Positions 45,752 to 54,345 of a DNA stretch of 64,000 nt are shown piece by piece. The notes beneath the pieces were generated by a model. It did not search any database. It was not told where the DNA came from and saw nothing but the letters and a program-made list of their open reading frames with translations. Position numbers and translations under genes: made by a program. The stretch spans positions 2,390,277 through 2,454,276 of the forward strand of contig CATQHS010000001.1 of assembly GCA_958296055.1 (NCBI GenBank). The letters run 5' to 3'. The first letter of the stretch is position 1; each line of letters starts with the position of its first letter. The stretch is from an uncultured Acidimicrobiales bacterium. GTDB taxonomy: Bacteria; Actinomycetota; Acidimicrobiia; Acidimicrobiales; Aldehydirespiratoraceae.

Positions 45752-47533
45752 ATGGATCCCGACCGCATCCGCAACACGTCGATCATCGCTCACATCGACC
45801 ACGGCAAGTCCACCCTGGCCGACCGGATGCTGGAGCTCACCGGCGCGGTCGAGGCCCGCCAGATGCGCGAGCAGTTCCTCGACTCCATGGATTTGGAGCG
45901 GGAGCGGGGCATAACCATCAAGCTCCAGTCGGTGCGGCTGCGCTGGCGGGACCACGTGGTCAACCTCATCGACACCCCCGGCCACGTCGACTTCAGCTAC
46001 GAGGTGAGCCGCTCCCTGGCCGCCTGCGAGTCGGTGATCTTGGTGGTGGACGCGGCCCAGGGCATCGAGGCCCAGACCCTGGCCAACTGCTACCTGGCCC
46101 TCGAGAACGACCTGGCGATCGTGGCCGCCCTCAACAAGATCGACCTGCCCGCGGCCGACCCCGACCGGTACGCGGCCGAGATCGAGCAGGTGCTCGGCCT
46201 GCCCGCCGCCGAGATCCTGCACATCTCGGCTAAGACCGGCGCCGGCGTCGCCGAGCTGCTCGACGCGGTGATCGAGCGCACCCCGCCCCCGTCCGGCTCG
46301 GCCGACGCCCCGCTGCAGGGGCTGATCTTCGACTCCCACTTCGACCAGTACCGGGGGGTGGTGTCGTCGGTGCGGGTGATGAACGGGGTGTTGGCCGCCG
46401 GGGCCCGGCTGCGGTTCATGCAGGCCGGCGCGGTCCACAGCGCCGACGAGATCGGGGTGCGCACCCCGGACCACGCGCCGGTGGACGCCCTCGGGCCGGG
46501 CGAGGCCGGCTACCTCATCGCCGGGATCAAAGACGTGGGCCAGGCCCGCTCGGGCGAGACGGTCACCGAGGACCGCCGCCCCGCGCCCGGGCCGCTGGCT
46601 GGCTATCGGGAGCCCAAGCCGATGGTCTTCTCCGGGCTCTACCCCATTGACGGCGACGAGCTGCCCCAGCTCCGAGAGGCGCTGGAAAGGCTCCGGCTCA
46701 ACGACGCCGGGTTCACCTACGAGCCCGAGTCGTCGGGCGCGCTCGGCTTCGGGTTCCGGTGCGGCTTCTTGGGCCTGCTGCATATGGAGATCGTCCGGGA
46801 GCGCCTCGAGCGCGAGTTCGACCTGTCCCTCATCTCCACCGCTCCCTCGGTGGAGTACCGGGTCACCGTCCGGGGCGGCGGGGCCGAGGTGGTGTCCAAC
46901 CCCTCCGAGATGCCGCCCGCGGCCGAGATCGAGTCGGTGGCCGAGCCCTACCTGGCGGCCAGCGTCATCGCCCCCAGCCGCCACACCGGGGTGGTCATGG
47001 AGCTGTGCCAGAGCCGCCGCGGCGACTTCGGCCAGATGCGGTACCTGTCGCCCGAGCGGGTGGAGCTGAGCTACCGCCTGCCCTTGGCCGAGGTGGTGGT
47101 GGACTTCTTCGACCAGCTCAAGAGCCGGACCCAGGGATACGCCAGCCTCGACTACGAGCCGGACGGCTACGCCCCCGCCGACCTGGTGAAGGTGGACGTG
47201 CTGCTGCAGGGCGAGCCGGTGGACGCCTTCTCGATGATCGTGCACCGCGACAAGGCCTACGGCTACGGGCGGGCCATGACCGCCAAGCTGGCCGAGCTGA
47301 TCCCCCGCCAGCAGTTCGAGGTGCCCATCCAGGCCGCGATCGGCGGCCGGATCATCGCCCGGGAGACGGTCAAGGCCTACCGCAAGGACGTGACCGCCAA
47401 GCTCTACGGCGGCGACGTGACCCGCAAGCGCAAGCTGTTGGAGAAGCAGAAGGCGGGCAAGAGGCGCATGAAGAGCATCGGCCGGGTCGACATACCCCAG
47501 GAGGCGTTCGTGTCGGCTCTGACCCTCGACTGA
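45752..47533 (+). CDS. lepA: Elongation factor 4 (LepA)
   Basis: This 593-residue protein is the ribosomal back-translocase LepA. The GTPase motifs are AHIDHGKST (13-21), DTPGHVDF and NKIDLP. The LepA-specific C-terminal domain is seen in [22 protein letters not shown] near residue 555. Length matches the family. The long minus-strand frame opposite it is a shadow. Confidence 0.98.
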   Translation: MDPDRIRNTSIIAHIDHGKSTLADRMLELTGAVEARQMREQFLDSMDLERERGITIKLQSVRLRWRDHVVNLIDTPGHVDFSYEVSRSLAACESVILVVDAAQGIEAQTLANCYLALENDLAIVAALNKIDLPAADPDRYAAEIEQVLGLPAAEILHISAKTGAGVAELLDAVIERTPPPSGSADAPLQGLIFDSHFDQYRGVVSSVRVMNGVLAAGARLRFMQAGAVHSADEIGVRTPDHAPVDALGPGEAGYLIAGIKDVGQARSGETVTEDRRPAPGPLAGYREPKPMVFSGLYPIDGDELPQLREALERLRLNDAGFTYEPESSGALGFGFRCGFLGLLHMEIVRERLEREFDLSLISTAPSVEYRVTVRGGGAEVVSNPSEMPPAAEIESVAEPYLAASVIAPSRHTGVVMELCQSRRGDFGQMRYLSPERVELSYRLPLAEVVVDFFDQLKSRTQGYASLDYEPDGYAPADLVKVDVLLQGEPVDAFSMIVHRDKAYGYGRAMTAKLAELIPRQQFEVPIQAAIGGRIIARETVKAYRKDVTAKLYGGDVTRKRKLLEKQKAGKRRMKSIGRVDIPQEAFVSALTLD

Positions 47534-47563
47534 CCCCGAACCGGCCAGGGTTATCATCACAAG

Positions 47564-48553
47564 ATGCTCGACGACCGCAAGGCCGCCATCCTCCAGGCCG
47601 TCGTGCAGGAGTACATAGCCACGGCCCTGCCGGTGGGCTCGGGCCGCATCGTGGACTGGCCGGGCGTGGAGATCTCCTCGGCCACCGTTCGCAACGAGAT
47701 GGCCGCCCTCGAGAAGCAGGGCTACCTGGCCCAGCCCCACACCAGCGCCGGCCGGGTGCCGACCGACAAGGGCTATCGCTTCTTCGTCGACCTGGTCCGG
47801 CAGCGGACCCCGGCCCTGGCCGCGGCCGACCATCGGCAGGTCCGGGACTTCTTCGCCTCCGCCCACGGCGAGGTCGAGTCGATGCTGAGCCACACCACCG
47901 AGCTGCTGTCGGCCCTCACCCAGTGGACTGGCGTGGTGGTCGGCCCCAGCTCGGAGTCGGCCACGGTGCGCTCGGTGCAGCTCGTCGACCTATCCAGCCA
48001 CGTGCTGCTGCTGGTGGCGGTGCTGTCCAACGGGGTGATCGAGAAGCACGCCCTGGAAGTGGAGGACCGACTGACGCCGGGGGCGCTGGCCGCCGCCTCC
48101 GACCGGCTGGCCCGGGCGGTGGTCGGCCGGTCTCCCGGCGATCTCGACGATTTCGGGCCCGGCCTCTCCGACCCGCTGGCCGCCGCCGCGGTCCAGGCCC
48201 TGCGGTCGTCTAGCTCCGGGCACGAGATGTTCGTCGGGGGGGCGTCGAAGCTGGCCGCGGCCTTCGACGCGGTGGAGCCGGTCCGGGCCGCCCTCGGCTT
48301 GCTCGAGCAGCAGCTCGCGGTCATCTCGCTCATCCGGGAGGTGCTCGACCGGGGCCAGCGGGTGGCCATAGGGGAGGAGACTGGCCTGATGCCCCTGGCC
48401 GAATGCTCGCTGGTGCTGGCCCCCTACGAGGTGAGGGGCGAGGACGCGGGCACGATCGGCGTGCTCGGCCCCACCCGGATGGACTACCACCAGGCCCTGT
48501 CGGTGGTGGCGGTGGTGAGCCGGCGCCTGGGGGCGGCGCTCAGCGAGGACTGA
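47564..48553 (+). CDS. hrcA: Heat-inducible repressor HrcA
   Basis: This 329-residue protein fits HrcA, the repressor of class I heat-shock genes. The N-terminal winged helix reads [24 protein letters not shown] and [39 protein letters not shown]. The C-terminal end ([20 protein letters not shown]) is the GAF-like HrcA signature. It lies one base before dnaJ. No CIRCE inverted repeat was seen upstream, so it is probably not autoregulated here. Confidence 0.96.
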   Translation: MLDDRKAAILQAVVQEYIATALPVGSGRIVDWPGVEISSATVRNEMAALEKQGYLAQPHTSAGRVPTDKGYRFFVDLVRQRTPALAAADHRQVRDFFASAHGEVESMLSHTTELLSALTQWTGVVVGPSSESATVRSVQLVDLSSHVLLLVAVLSNGVIEKHALEVEDRLTPGALAAASDRLARAVVGRSPGDLDDFGPGLSDPLAAAAVQALRSSSSGHEMFVGGASKLAAAFDAVEPVRAALGLLEQQLAVISLIREVLDRGQRVAIGEETGLMPLAECSLVLAPYEVRGEDAGTIGVLGPTRMDYHQALSVVAVVSRRLGAALSED

Positions 48554-48554
48554 C

Positions 48555-49667
48555 GTGGCCGACCATTACGAGACGCTCGGGGTGTCCGCCGACGCCACCG
48601 ACGAGGAGATCAAGCGGGCCTACCGCAAGCTGGCCCGCCGCTACCACCCCGACGCCAACCCCGGCGACGGCACGGCCGAGGCCCGCTTCAAGGAGATCGC
48701 CGCCTCCTACGAGGTGCTGTCAGACTCGGAGCGGCGGTCCCTGTACGACCGGTTCGGCACCGACGACCCCAACGCGGCCCGGATGGCCGATCCCTTCGCC
48801 GGGGGGCTGGGCGACATCTTCGAAGCCTTCTTCGGCCAGGGCTCGCCGTTCGGGCGGGGCGACAGCGGGCCTCCGGGGCCGCCCCGGGGCGAGGATCTCC
48901 AAGCCCACGTCGACCTGGATCTGGCCGACGTCGTCTTCGGCTCCGAGCGGGAGGTGACGGTGCGCACCGCGGTGCGCTGCGAGGACTGCGACGGGACCGG
49001 GGCCGAGGCGGGCACCGCCCCGGTTCGGTGCCCCGAGTGCGCCGGGTCGGGCCAGGTCCGCCGGGTGCGGCAGTCCCTGCTGGGCCAGATGGTGACCGCC
49101 TCGGCCTGCGACCGGTGCGCCGGGTCGGGCCAGGCCATCGAGCGGCCCTGCCGCCAGTGCGACTCGCAGGGCCGGACCGTCGAGTCGCGCACCTACCAGG
49201 TGGAGGTGCCGGCCGGGGTGGACGACGGGGCCACGCTGCGCCTCACCGGCCGGGGGGCGGCCGGGCCCCGGGGCGGCCCCAACGGCGACCTCTACGTCCA
49301 CACCCGGGTGCGGCCCCACCCCGTGTTCCGCCGGGACGGCCGCCACTTGGTGCATGAACTGCACATCCCGTTCACCCAGGCCGCGCTGGGGGCCAAGCTG
49401 TCCTACGAGACCCTCGACGGGGTCGAGGAGCTGGCCATCCCCCGAGGCTCCGAGACGGGCACGGAGTTCCGGATGCGGGGCCGGGGCGTGCCCCAGATCC
49501 GGGGCCGGGGCCGGGGCGACCTGCTGATTCGGCTGATGGTGGACGTTCCCGACGACCTCACCCCCGAGCAGGAACAGCTAGTCCGCCGGTTGGCCGAGCT
49601 TCGGGGCGAGCCGGTGGCCGACCCCGACGACGGCCTGCTGAGCCGGATCCGCTCCGCCTTCCGGTGA
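48555..49667 (+). CDS. dnaJ: Chaperone protein DnaJ
   Basis: This 370-residue protein is a full type I DnaJ: J-domain with RYHPDANPG (HPD motif), a Gly-rich part with DIFEAFFGQ, a zinc-binding domain with four CxxC repeats ([32 protein letters not shown]) and substrate-binding beta domains. The last zinc repeat ends in DSQG instead of the usual GxG. It works with DnaK, which is not in the window. GTG start one base after hrcA. Confidence 0.97.
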   Translation: MADHYETLGVSADATDEEIKRAYRKLARRYHPDANPGDGTAEARFKEIAASYEVLSDSERRSLYDRFGTDDPNAARMADPFAGGLGDIFEAFFGQGSPFGRGDSGPPGPPRGEDLQAHVDLDLADVVFGSEREVTVRTAVRCEDCDGTGAEAGTAPVRCPECAGSGQVRRVRQSLLGQMVTASACDRCAGSGQAIERPCRQCDSQGRTVESRTYQVEVPAGVDDGATLRLTGRGAAGPRGGPNGDLYVHTRVRPHPVFRRDGRHLVHELHIPFTQAALGAKLSYETLDGVEELAIPRGSETGTEFRMRGRGVPQIRGRGRGDLLIRLMVDVPDDLTPEQEQLVRRLAELRGEPVADPDDGLLSRIRSAFR

Positions 49668-49749
49668 CCCGACCGGGTCCGAGGCTGGGCGGCTCGGGCC
49701 GGCGGCCGGTGACCCGGCCGGAGCTGGTGCCTGGGCCGGACGGCTCGGG
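49661..49749. repeat. Imperfect tandem duplication after dnaJ
   Basis: A segment beginning CCGGTGACCCG and ending CGGCTCGGG occurs at 49661-49698 and again at 49706-49749, with small insertions and changes. The first copy contains the dnaJ stop. It resembles the junction duplications at 29884 and 63628. Confidence 0.5.
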
Positions 49750-49755
49750 TAGCCC

Positions 49756-50451
49756 GTGACCGGCAGGCCGACGGCTCCCGACGGCTGGGGCGGCCCGCAC
49801 GCGCTGGTGACCGACGTCGACGACCCCGAGTTGAGCCGGGCCGATCGCCACCACTTGGAGCGGGTCCTGCGGCTGGCGGCTGGCGACGCCCTCACCGTGG
49901 GCGACGGGGCCGGGGGGTGGCGGCCCTGCCGGTTCGGGCCCCGGCTGGAGCCGACCGGCCCGGCGGCGCGTGCGCCCGCCCCCGAGCCCGCTCTGACCGT
50001 CGGGTTCGCCCTGGTCAAGGGGGCCAGGCCCGATCTGGTGGTGCAGAAGCTGACCGAGTTGGGCGTCGACCGGGTGCTCGCCTTCCGGGCCGACCGGTCG
50101 GTGGTGCGGTGGGACGAGGCCCAGGCCGCCCGGGCCGTCCAGCGCTGGCGGCGGGTGGCCCGGGCGTCGGTGATGCAGTGCCGGCGGCTGTGGCTGCCCG
50201 CCATCGAGGAGGTCGCCGACTTCGACGGGCTCGATCTCGCCGGCGCGGTCATGGCCGTGCCCGGCGGCCGGAGCCTGGGACCGGGCGAGAACGCGGTGTT
50301 GATCGGCCCCGAGGGCGGCTGGACCGCTCGGGAGCTGTCGTCGGGGCCGCCCCAGGTGGGCCTGGGGCCTCACGTGATGCGGTCGGAGACGGCGGCCATG
50401 GCGGCCGGGGCCCTGCTCGCCGCCCGCCGAGCCAACTGCCTCCCCGGCTGA
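49756..50451 (+). CDS. rsmE: 16S rRNA (uracil-1498-N3)-methyltransferase RsmE
   Basis: This 231-residue protein fits RsmE, a SPOUT methyltransferase that modifies U1498 of 16S rRNA. Signature segments are RADRHHLERVLRLAAGD, ALVKGARPDLVVQKLTELGVDRVLAF, and the knotted C-terminal IGPEGGWTARE with LGPHVMRSETAAMAA. The GTG start is 88 bases after dnaJ. The dnaJ-rsmE pair is widely conserved. Confidence 0.95.
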   Translation: MTGRPTAPDGWGGPHALVTDVDDPELSRADRHHLERVLRLAAGDALTVGDGAGGWRPCRFGPRLEPTGPAARAPAPEPALTVGFALVKGARPDLVVQKLTELGVDRVLAFRADRSVVRWDEAQAARAVQRWRRVARASVMQCRRLWLPAIEEVADFDGLDLAGAVMAVPGGRSLGPGENAVLIGPEGGWTARELSSGPPQVGLGPHVMRSETAAMAAGALLAARRANCLPG

Positions 50452-50517
50452 GTCGGTTCCGGGCTGGCGGGGCCTTCGACCCTTCGGGTGCCTCAGATCT
50501 TCGGGCGGCGGGGCCCG

Positions 50518-51399
50518 CTATTCGGGCAGTTCGAGGACCTGGCCCGGGTGGATGAGGTCGGGGTCGTCGCCCACGATGTGGCGGTTGGCCTCTATGAGGC
50601 GCTCCCAGTAGGAGCGCACCGATTCGTCGTCGGCGCGGCCGGTGCGGTCGGCCACCGTCTCCGCCGCGATGGCCCACAGATGATCGCCGGCCTCGACCGT
50701 CCACATCTCCGCGCCGGGGTGGTGGGCGCCGGCCTCGGCGGTTGTTGGCGCCGGGGCCCGGCTCGGGCCGATGTCAGCGACGATGAGACCGGCACCCGCC
50801 GGGGCTGGCCGGGACCGCATCGGCCCTGGGTCGGCGGCGGTGAGGGCTGCGCCGCCCGGGTCGGGTCCCAGGTCGGCGGCGGTGAGGGCTGCGCCGCCCG
50901 GGTCGGGTCCCAGGTCGGCGATGGTGAGGGCTGCGCCGCCCGGGTCGGGTCCCAGGTCGGCGATGGTGAGGGCTGCGCCGCCCGGGTCGGGGCCCGGCGG
51001 CGCGGCGGCCGGGCCGGTGTCGGTGACGGTGAGCAGCGGGCCCGGGCGCGCTGCCGCTTCCGCCGGCGTCGACAGAGCCGCCACCAGGCTGCCTCCGATC
51101 AAGAGCCTCATCAGACCGGGCCGGGCCGCCAGCTTGCTCAGGCTCACGGTCCACCGCCAGCGGGTCAGGGCCCCCAGCAGGGCCACCGAGCCGACTAGGG
51201 CCAAGTAGCCGGCGCCAATCAGCCCGCCTAGGCGCATCGCCGAGAAGGCGGCGACCGCGGGCCCCCGGTCGGTCCACCACGATCCGAGCCGGCCCGGGTC
51301 GCCTACCGGCGGGAGGGGCAGGGCCGTTCCGGCCGCCATAAGCGCGCCGCCCGCGATGAGGGCCAATGCCACCGCGGCGGCTGCTCGCCGGGCGTTCAC
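50518..51399 (-). CDS. Membrane protein with coding repeats and C-terminal LysM domain
   Basis: This 293-residue protein has membrane segments near residues 6-28 and 57-78. Residues 137-192 hold four copies of a 14-residue unit (PDPGGAALTIADLG). The C-terminus (232-291) is a LysM-like domain: MWTVEAGDHLWAIAAETVA, IEANRHIVG and LIHPGQVLELPE. LysM modules bind peptidoglycan, so it probably links membrane and cell wall. The GTG at 51399 overlaps the stop of the upstream pseudokinase by 4 bases. Confidence 0.82.
   Translation of the reverse strand: MNARRAAAAVALALIAGGALMAAGTALPLPPVGDPGRLGSWWTDRGPAVAAFSAMRLGGLIGAGYLALVGSVALLGALTRWRWTVSLSKLAARPGLMRLLIGGSLVAALSTPAEAAARPGPLLTVTDTGPAAAPPGPDPGGAALTIADLGPDPGGAALTIADLGPDPGGAALTAADLGPDPGGAALTAADPGPMRSRPAPAGAGLIVADIGPSRAPAPTTAEAGAHHPGAEMWTVEAGDHLWAIAAETVADRTGRADDESVRSYWERLIEANRHIVGDDPDLIHPGQVLELPE
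50827..50995. repeat. 42-bp coding minisatellite in the LysM gene
   Basis: Four near-identical 42-bp units (GGCTGCGCCGCCCGGGTCGG core on the plus strand) lie head to tail. They stay in frame and encode PDPGGAALT(I/A)ADLG. Confidence 0.85.
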
Positions 51400-52751
51400 G
51401 AGTGACCGCCCGAGGCGAGCAGGTGCGATCGGGTCGTGGTGTGGACGCGGAGCCGGTCGCAGGCGCCGGGCCCGTCGCCCCTTTCGAGTTCGACCCCGAT
51501 CAGGTCGTCGACCACCCGGCGGGTGGAGGCGTCTGACTCCGAGATGGTCGCGCCCGGCGGGGGCCACTGGTCGAACAGCGCCACTTGGCCGGTGTCGGGC
51601 CGGGCGATGGCGGGAGTGGCCACGCCGTCGCAGTCCCAGTCCCCGATCACCACCAAGTCGTCGGGTTGGCCTATGGCATAGCGGCGCCCGTCCCGGTCGT
51701 GTATGAGGCCGGCCTCCGCCCCGGCGGGGTCGGGTGCCCCGGTGGCGGCCCGGTCTGGCCCGGCGGGGTCGGGTGCCCCGGTGGCGGCCCGGTCTGGCCC
51801 GGCGGGGTCGGGTGCCCCGGTGGCGGCCCGGTCTGGCCCGGCGGGGTCGGGCGTCCCGGCGGTGCTCTGGCCTGCCTCGGCGGAGTCGGAGGTCTCAGCG
51901 GTCCTCTCGCCCGGTTCGGCGGCGGGGGCGTCTGCCATTCCCGCCAGCCCAAACGGCTGGTCGGCTGATCCCGGCGGTCGGCTGCGGCTTTCACCGGCGG
52001 CGGTGACGGCCGCGGGCGGTCCGGTCGGATCGTGGCCGCCGGCCGACCCGCCGAGAACGCCGGTGAACACTACGGCCATGACCGCCAGCCCCGCCGCGGT
52101 GGCCGGCAGCGCCCGCCGCCGGGGCCGGGGGCCGGGATCGGGCTGCTTGTCGGAGCGCAGGTCCTGACCGGGCTGGCCCCCCTTGGGCTTCGGGTCAGAG
52201 CCGCCGACCAGCCGGTCCAGCCGCCGGGCCAACTCCCGGGCCCCGAGCCGCCCGGCCCGGGTCGAAGCGGCCAGGTCGGCCAGCTTGTCGGTCACCGGGC
52301 CGGGGACGAGGGCCTCGTCCCACACCAGGTCGGCCAAGGCGACCAGATCCTCCCGCCGGTGCTCGGGCCCGGCGTCGCCGCTGCGGCTGAAGCTGCACAG
52401 CACCGGCCGGTCGCCGCTGCCGTGGAGGACGTGGCTGCCGTCGAGATTGCGGTGGGCTATCCCGATGTCGTGCAGGTCGGCCACCACCGCGGCCAGCGCT
52501 GCTCCCGCGCTGGCTCTGTCGTCCGGGTCGGTGAAGGGTCGGGTCGCCCAGTTGTCGGAGCCGACGAACTCGGTGTGCAGCGCCGCGGCTCCGTCGTCGC
52601 CCCGGCGCAGGTCGATGATCTCGACCACGCCAGGATGGCTCAGCTTGCGGAGGATCCCGGCTTCCCGCTCGATCTCGCTGGCCCGCTCGGCCGCCGCCTG
52701 CTTGACGGCGATCAGCCGATCCTCGGACCGGCTGATGGTCACCGACGCCAT
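51396..52751 (-). CDS. Membrane-spanning pseudokinase with extracellular repeats
   Basis: This 451-residue protein begins as a Ser/Thr kinase fold: Lys17 in LIAVKQAA, helix EIEREAGILRKLSHPGVV, and a catalytic-loop position reading HRNLDGSHVL (100-109) in place of HRDLKPxN. The catalytic Asp is Asn, and no DFG motif is found, so it is probably inactive. A membrane segment lies near 214-236. Outside it has three copies of GAPDPAGPDRAAT (about 300-340) and a motif VVIGDWDCDGVATPAIARPDTG that resembles FG-GAP-type repeats. It is the first gene of a two-gene operon with the LysM protein. Confidence 0.78.
   Translation of the reverse strand: MASVTISRSEDRLIAVKQAAAERASEIEREAGILRKLSHPGVVEIIDLRRGDDGAAALHTEFVGSDNWATRPFTDPDDRASAGAALAAVVADLHDIGIAHRNLDGSHVLHGSGDRPVLCSFSRSGDAGPEHRREDLVALADLVWDEALVPGPVTDKLADLAASTRAGRLGARELARRLDRLVGGSDPKPKGGQPGQDLRSDKQPDPGPRPRRRALPATAAGLAVMAVVFTGVLGGSAGGHDPTGPPAAVTAAGESRSRPPGSADQPFGLAGMADAPAAEPGERTAETSDSAEAGQSTAGTPDPAGPDRAATGAPDPAGPDRAATGAPDPAGPDRAATGAPDPAGAEAGLIHDRDGRRYAIGQPDDLVVIGDWDCDGVATPAIARPDTGQVALFDQWPPPGATISESDASTRRVVDDLIGVELERGDGPGACDRLRVHTTTRSHLLASGGHS
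51717..51850. repeat. 39-bp coding minisatellite in the pseudokinase gene
   Basis: Three near-identical 39-bp units (GGTCGGGTGCCCCGGTGGCG core on the plus strand) encode the extracellular GAPDPAGPDRAAT units. Confidence 0.85.
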
Positions 52752-52872
52752 GTCTGGGGCCTGATGTAGCTCATCTATATTAGAATATATTGTTACATAC
52801 TGATAATCAATAGCTGGGGCCGGAAATTTTCAGCGGCCCGGGCTCGGGGTCCGGGGGCGGTATCGTTGGCCG
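52752..52872. promoter_or_regulatory. AT-rich divergent regulatory region
   Basis: This 121-base gap separates the pseudokinase operon from the DUF512-der operon. Within it TATATT (52776-52781) and AATATA (52784-52789) form a 14-bp inverted repeat in an otherwise G+C-rich setting. It probably contains one or two promoters, and the palindrome may bind a regulator. Confidence 0.5.
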
Positions 52873-54345
52873 GTGTCTGGCCCCCGCCTCGTCGCCGTGG
52901 CCTGTGGGTCGCCGGCCGAGCGGGCCGGCCTGATCCCCGGCGACGAGATCCTCGCCGTGAACGGCGAGGTCCCCCGCGACGTGATCCGCTGGCAGCTCCT
53001 CACCGACGGGGTCGAGGCGAGGATGGCCGTGAAGCGCGGCGGGTCCGACTTGGAGGTCGTGGTGGCCAAAGGCGACGGGGAGCCGCTCGGGGCCGAGCTG
53101 GACGCGGCCGTGTTCGACCGGGTGCAGACCTGCGACAACCACTGCGAGTTCTGCTTCATCCACCAGCTCCCCAAGGGGATGCGGCGGTCGCTGTACCTCA
53201 AGGACGACGACTACCGGCTCTCCTTCTTGTACGGGAACTTCACCACCCTCACCCGGTTCACCGAGCTGGACTTCGAGCGGGTGGTCACCGAGAGGCTGTC
53301 GCCGCTGCACGTGTCGATCCACGCCACCGACCCCGAGATCCGAGCCCAGATCCTGCAGAACCGGCGAGGCGCCGTCTCCCTGCGGTGGCTGAAGCTGCTG
53401 CTCGAAGCGGGGATCGAGATACACGGGCAGGTGGTGGTTTGCCCGGGCGTGAATGACGGCGAGGTGCTGGCCGACACCTTCGCCGGGGTGCTCGAGCGGT
53501 TCCCGGGGCTTCGCACGGTGTGCGTGGTGCCCCTGGGGGTGTCCCGGTTCAACCGGCAGCCTCGGATGCGGCCCCACACTCGGTCCGAGGCGGCGGCGGT
53601 GATCGACCTGGTGGCCGAGTGGCAGGGGGTGTTCGGCGAGGCCCTGGGCCGGCGCATGGTGTTCGCGGCCGACGAGTACTACGTCATGTGCGGCCGCGGG
53701 TTCCCGCCGGCCGACCACTACGAGGGGTTCGAGATGCACGAGGACGGGATCGGCATGGCCCGCACCCTCGAGCTCGAGTTCGCCGGGGCGGCCGAGTCGG
53801 TCACCGCTCCCCGGTCCGGCTTCTTCGGCTGGGTCGACGGCGCCCCCGCCGACGGATACCGGGCCCCTCGCCAGGATTCACCGGCCGCGGTGGTGGCCTC
53901 GGTGGCCGACGGCGGCGGGGCCGAGACCAGTGAAGCGGGCCACCGAGGGCTGGTGCCGGCCGCGGTGGCCGTCGGCGGCGGGACCGGAGAGGCGCCGGTG
54001 CGGCTGCGGTCCGGCCGCCGGGCCCCCGCCGCGGTGCTGACCGGCACTCTGGGGGCGCCGGTCGTCGGGCCGGTCGTGGCCGCCCTGGGCCGCGACGACG
54101 TGCGGGTGGTGCCGGTGGAGAACCGGTTCTTCGGCGGGAACATCGGCGTCACCGGCCTCATGGTGGGCGAGGACCTGGCCCGCGTCCTGGCGGCCGAGCC
54201 GGCCGGCCACCGTTACCTGCTGCCCGACGTGTGCCTCAGCCGGGGCCGGTTCCTCGACGGCACGACCCCGGCCGACCTGCCCCGGCCGGTGGAGGTGGTC
54301 CCCACCCACGGCCGGGCCCTCCGGGCCGCCCTGACCGGGCCGTGA
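52873..54345 (+). CDS. PDZ - radical SAM - DUF512 protein
   Basis: This 490-residue protein has an N-terminal PDZ-like part (AERAGLIPGDEILAVNG), a radical SAM cluster motif Cys87-Cys91-Cys94 (CDNHCEFCF), then DUF512 with CPGVNDGEVL, FAADEYYVMCGRGFPP and a C-terminal TGTLGAPVVGPVV. Proteins with this layout are found next to der in several phyla. Their function is unknown; a role in ribosome assembly or RNA modification is a guess from context. The GTG start is unusual only in position. The stop overlaps the der start by 4 bases. Confidence 0.88.
   Translation: MSGPRLVAVACGSPAERAGLIPGDEILAVNGEVPRDVIRWQLLTDGVEARMAVKRGGSDLEVVVAKGDGEPLGAELDAAVFDRVQTCDNHCEFCFIHQLPKGMRRSLYLKDDDYRLSFLYGNFTTLTRFTELDFERVVTERLSPLHVSIHATDPEIRAQILQNRRGAVSLRWLKLLLEAGIEIHGQVVVCPGVNDGEVLADTFAGVLERFPGLRTVCVVPLGVSRFNRQPRMRPHTRSEAAAVIDLVAEWQGVFGEALGRRMVFAADEYYVMCGRGFPPADHYEGFEMHEDGIGMARTLELEFAGAAESVTAPRSGFFGWVDGAPADGYRAPRQDSPAAVVASVADGGGAETSEAGHRGLVPAAVAVGGGTGEAPVRLRSGRRAPAAVLTGTLGAPVVGPVVAALGRDDVRVVPVENRFFGGNIGVTGLMVGEDLARVLAAEPAGHRYLLPDVCLSRGRFLDGTTPADLPRPVEVVPTHGRALRAALTGP

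Noticed and set aside
47534..47563. Possible CIRCE element before hrcA
   Set aside because: The short gap lacks the TTAGCACTC/GAGTGCTAA inverted repeat.
45656..47893. 745-residue open frame on the minus strand
   Set aside because: It lies opposite lepA and hrcA, is rich in His, Gly, Val and Arg, and has no motif; it is a shadow caused by high third-position G+C.
50827..50995. Regular repeats that could suggest a CRISPR array
   Set aside because: The units are adjacent without spacers, in frame, and encode a protein linker.
51717..51850. Regular repeats that could suggest a CRISPR array
   Set aside because: They are head-to-tail coding units without unique spacers.
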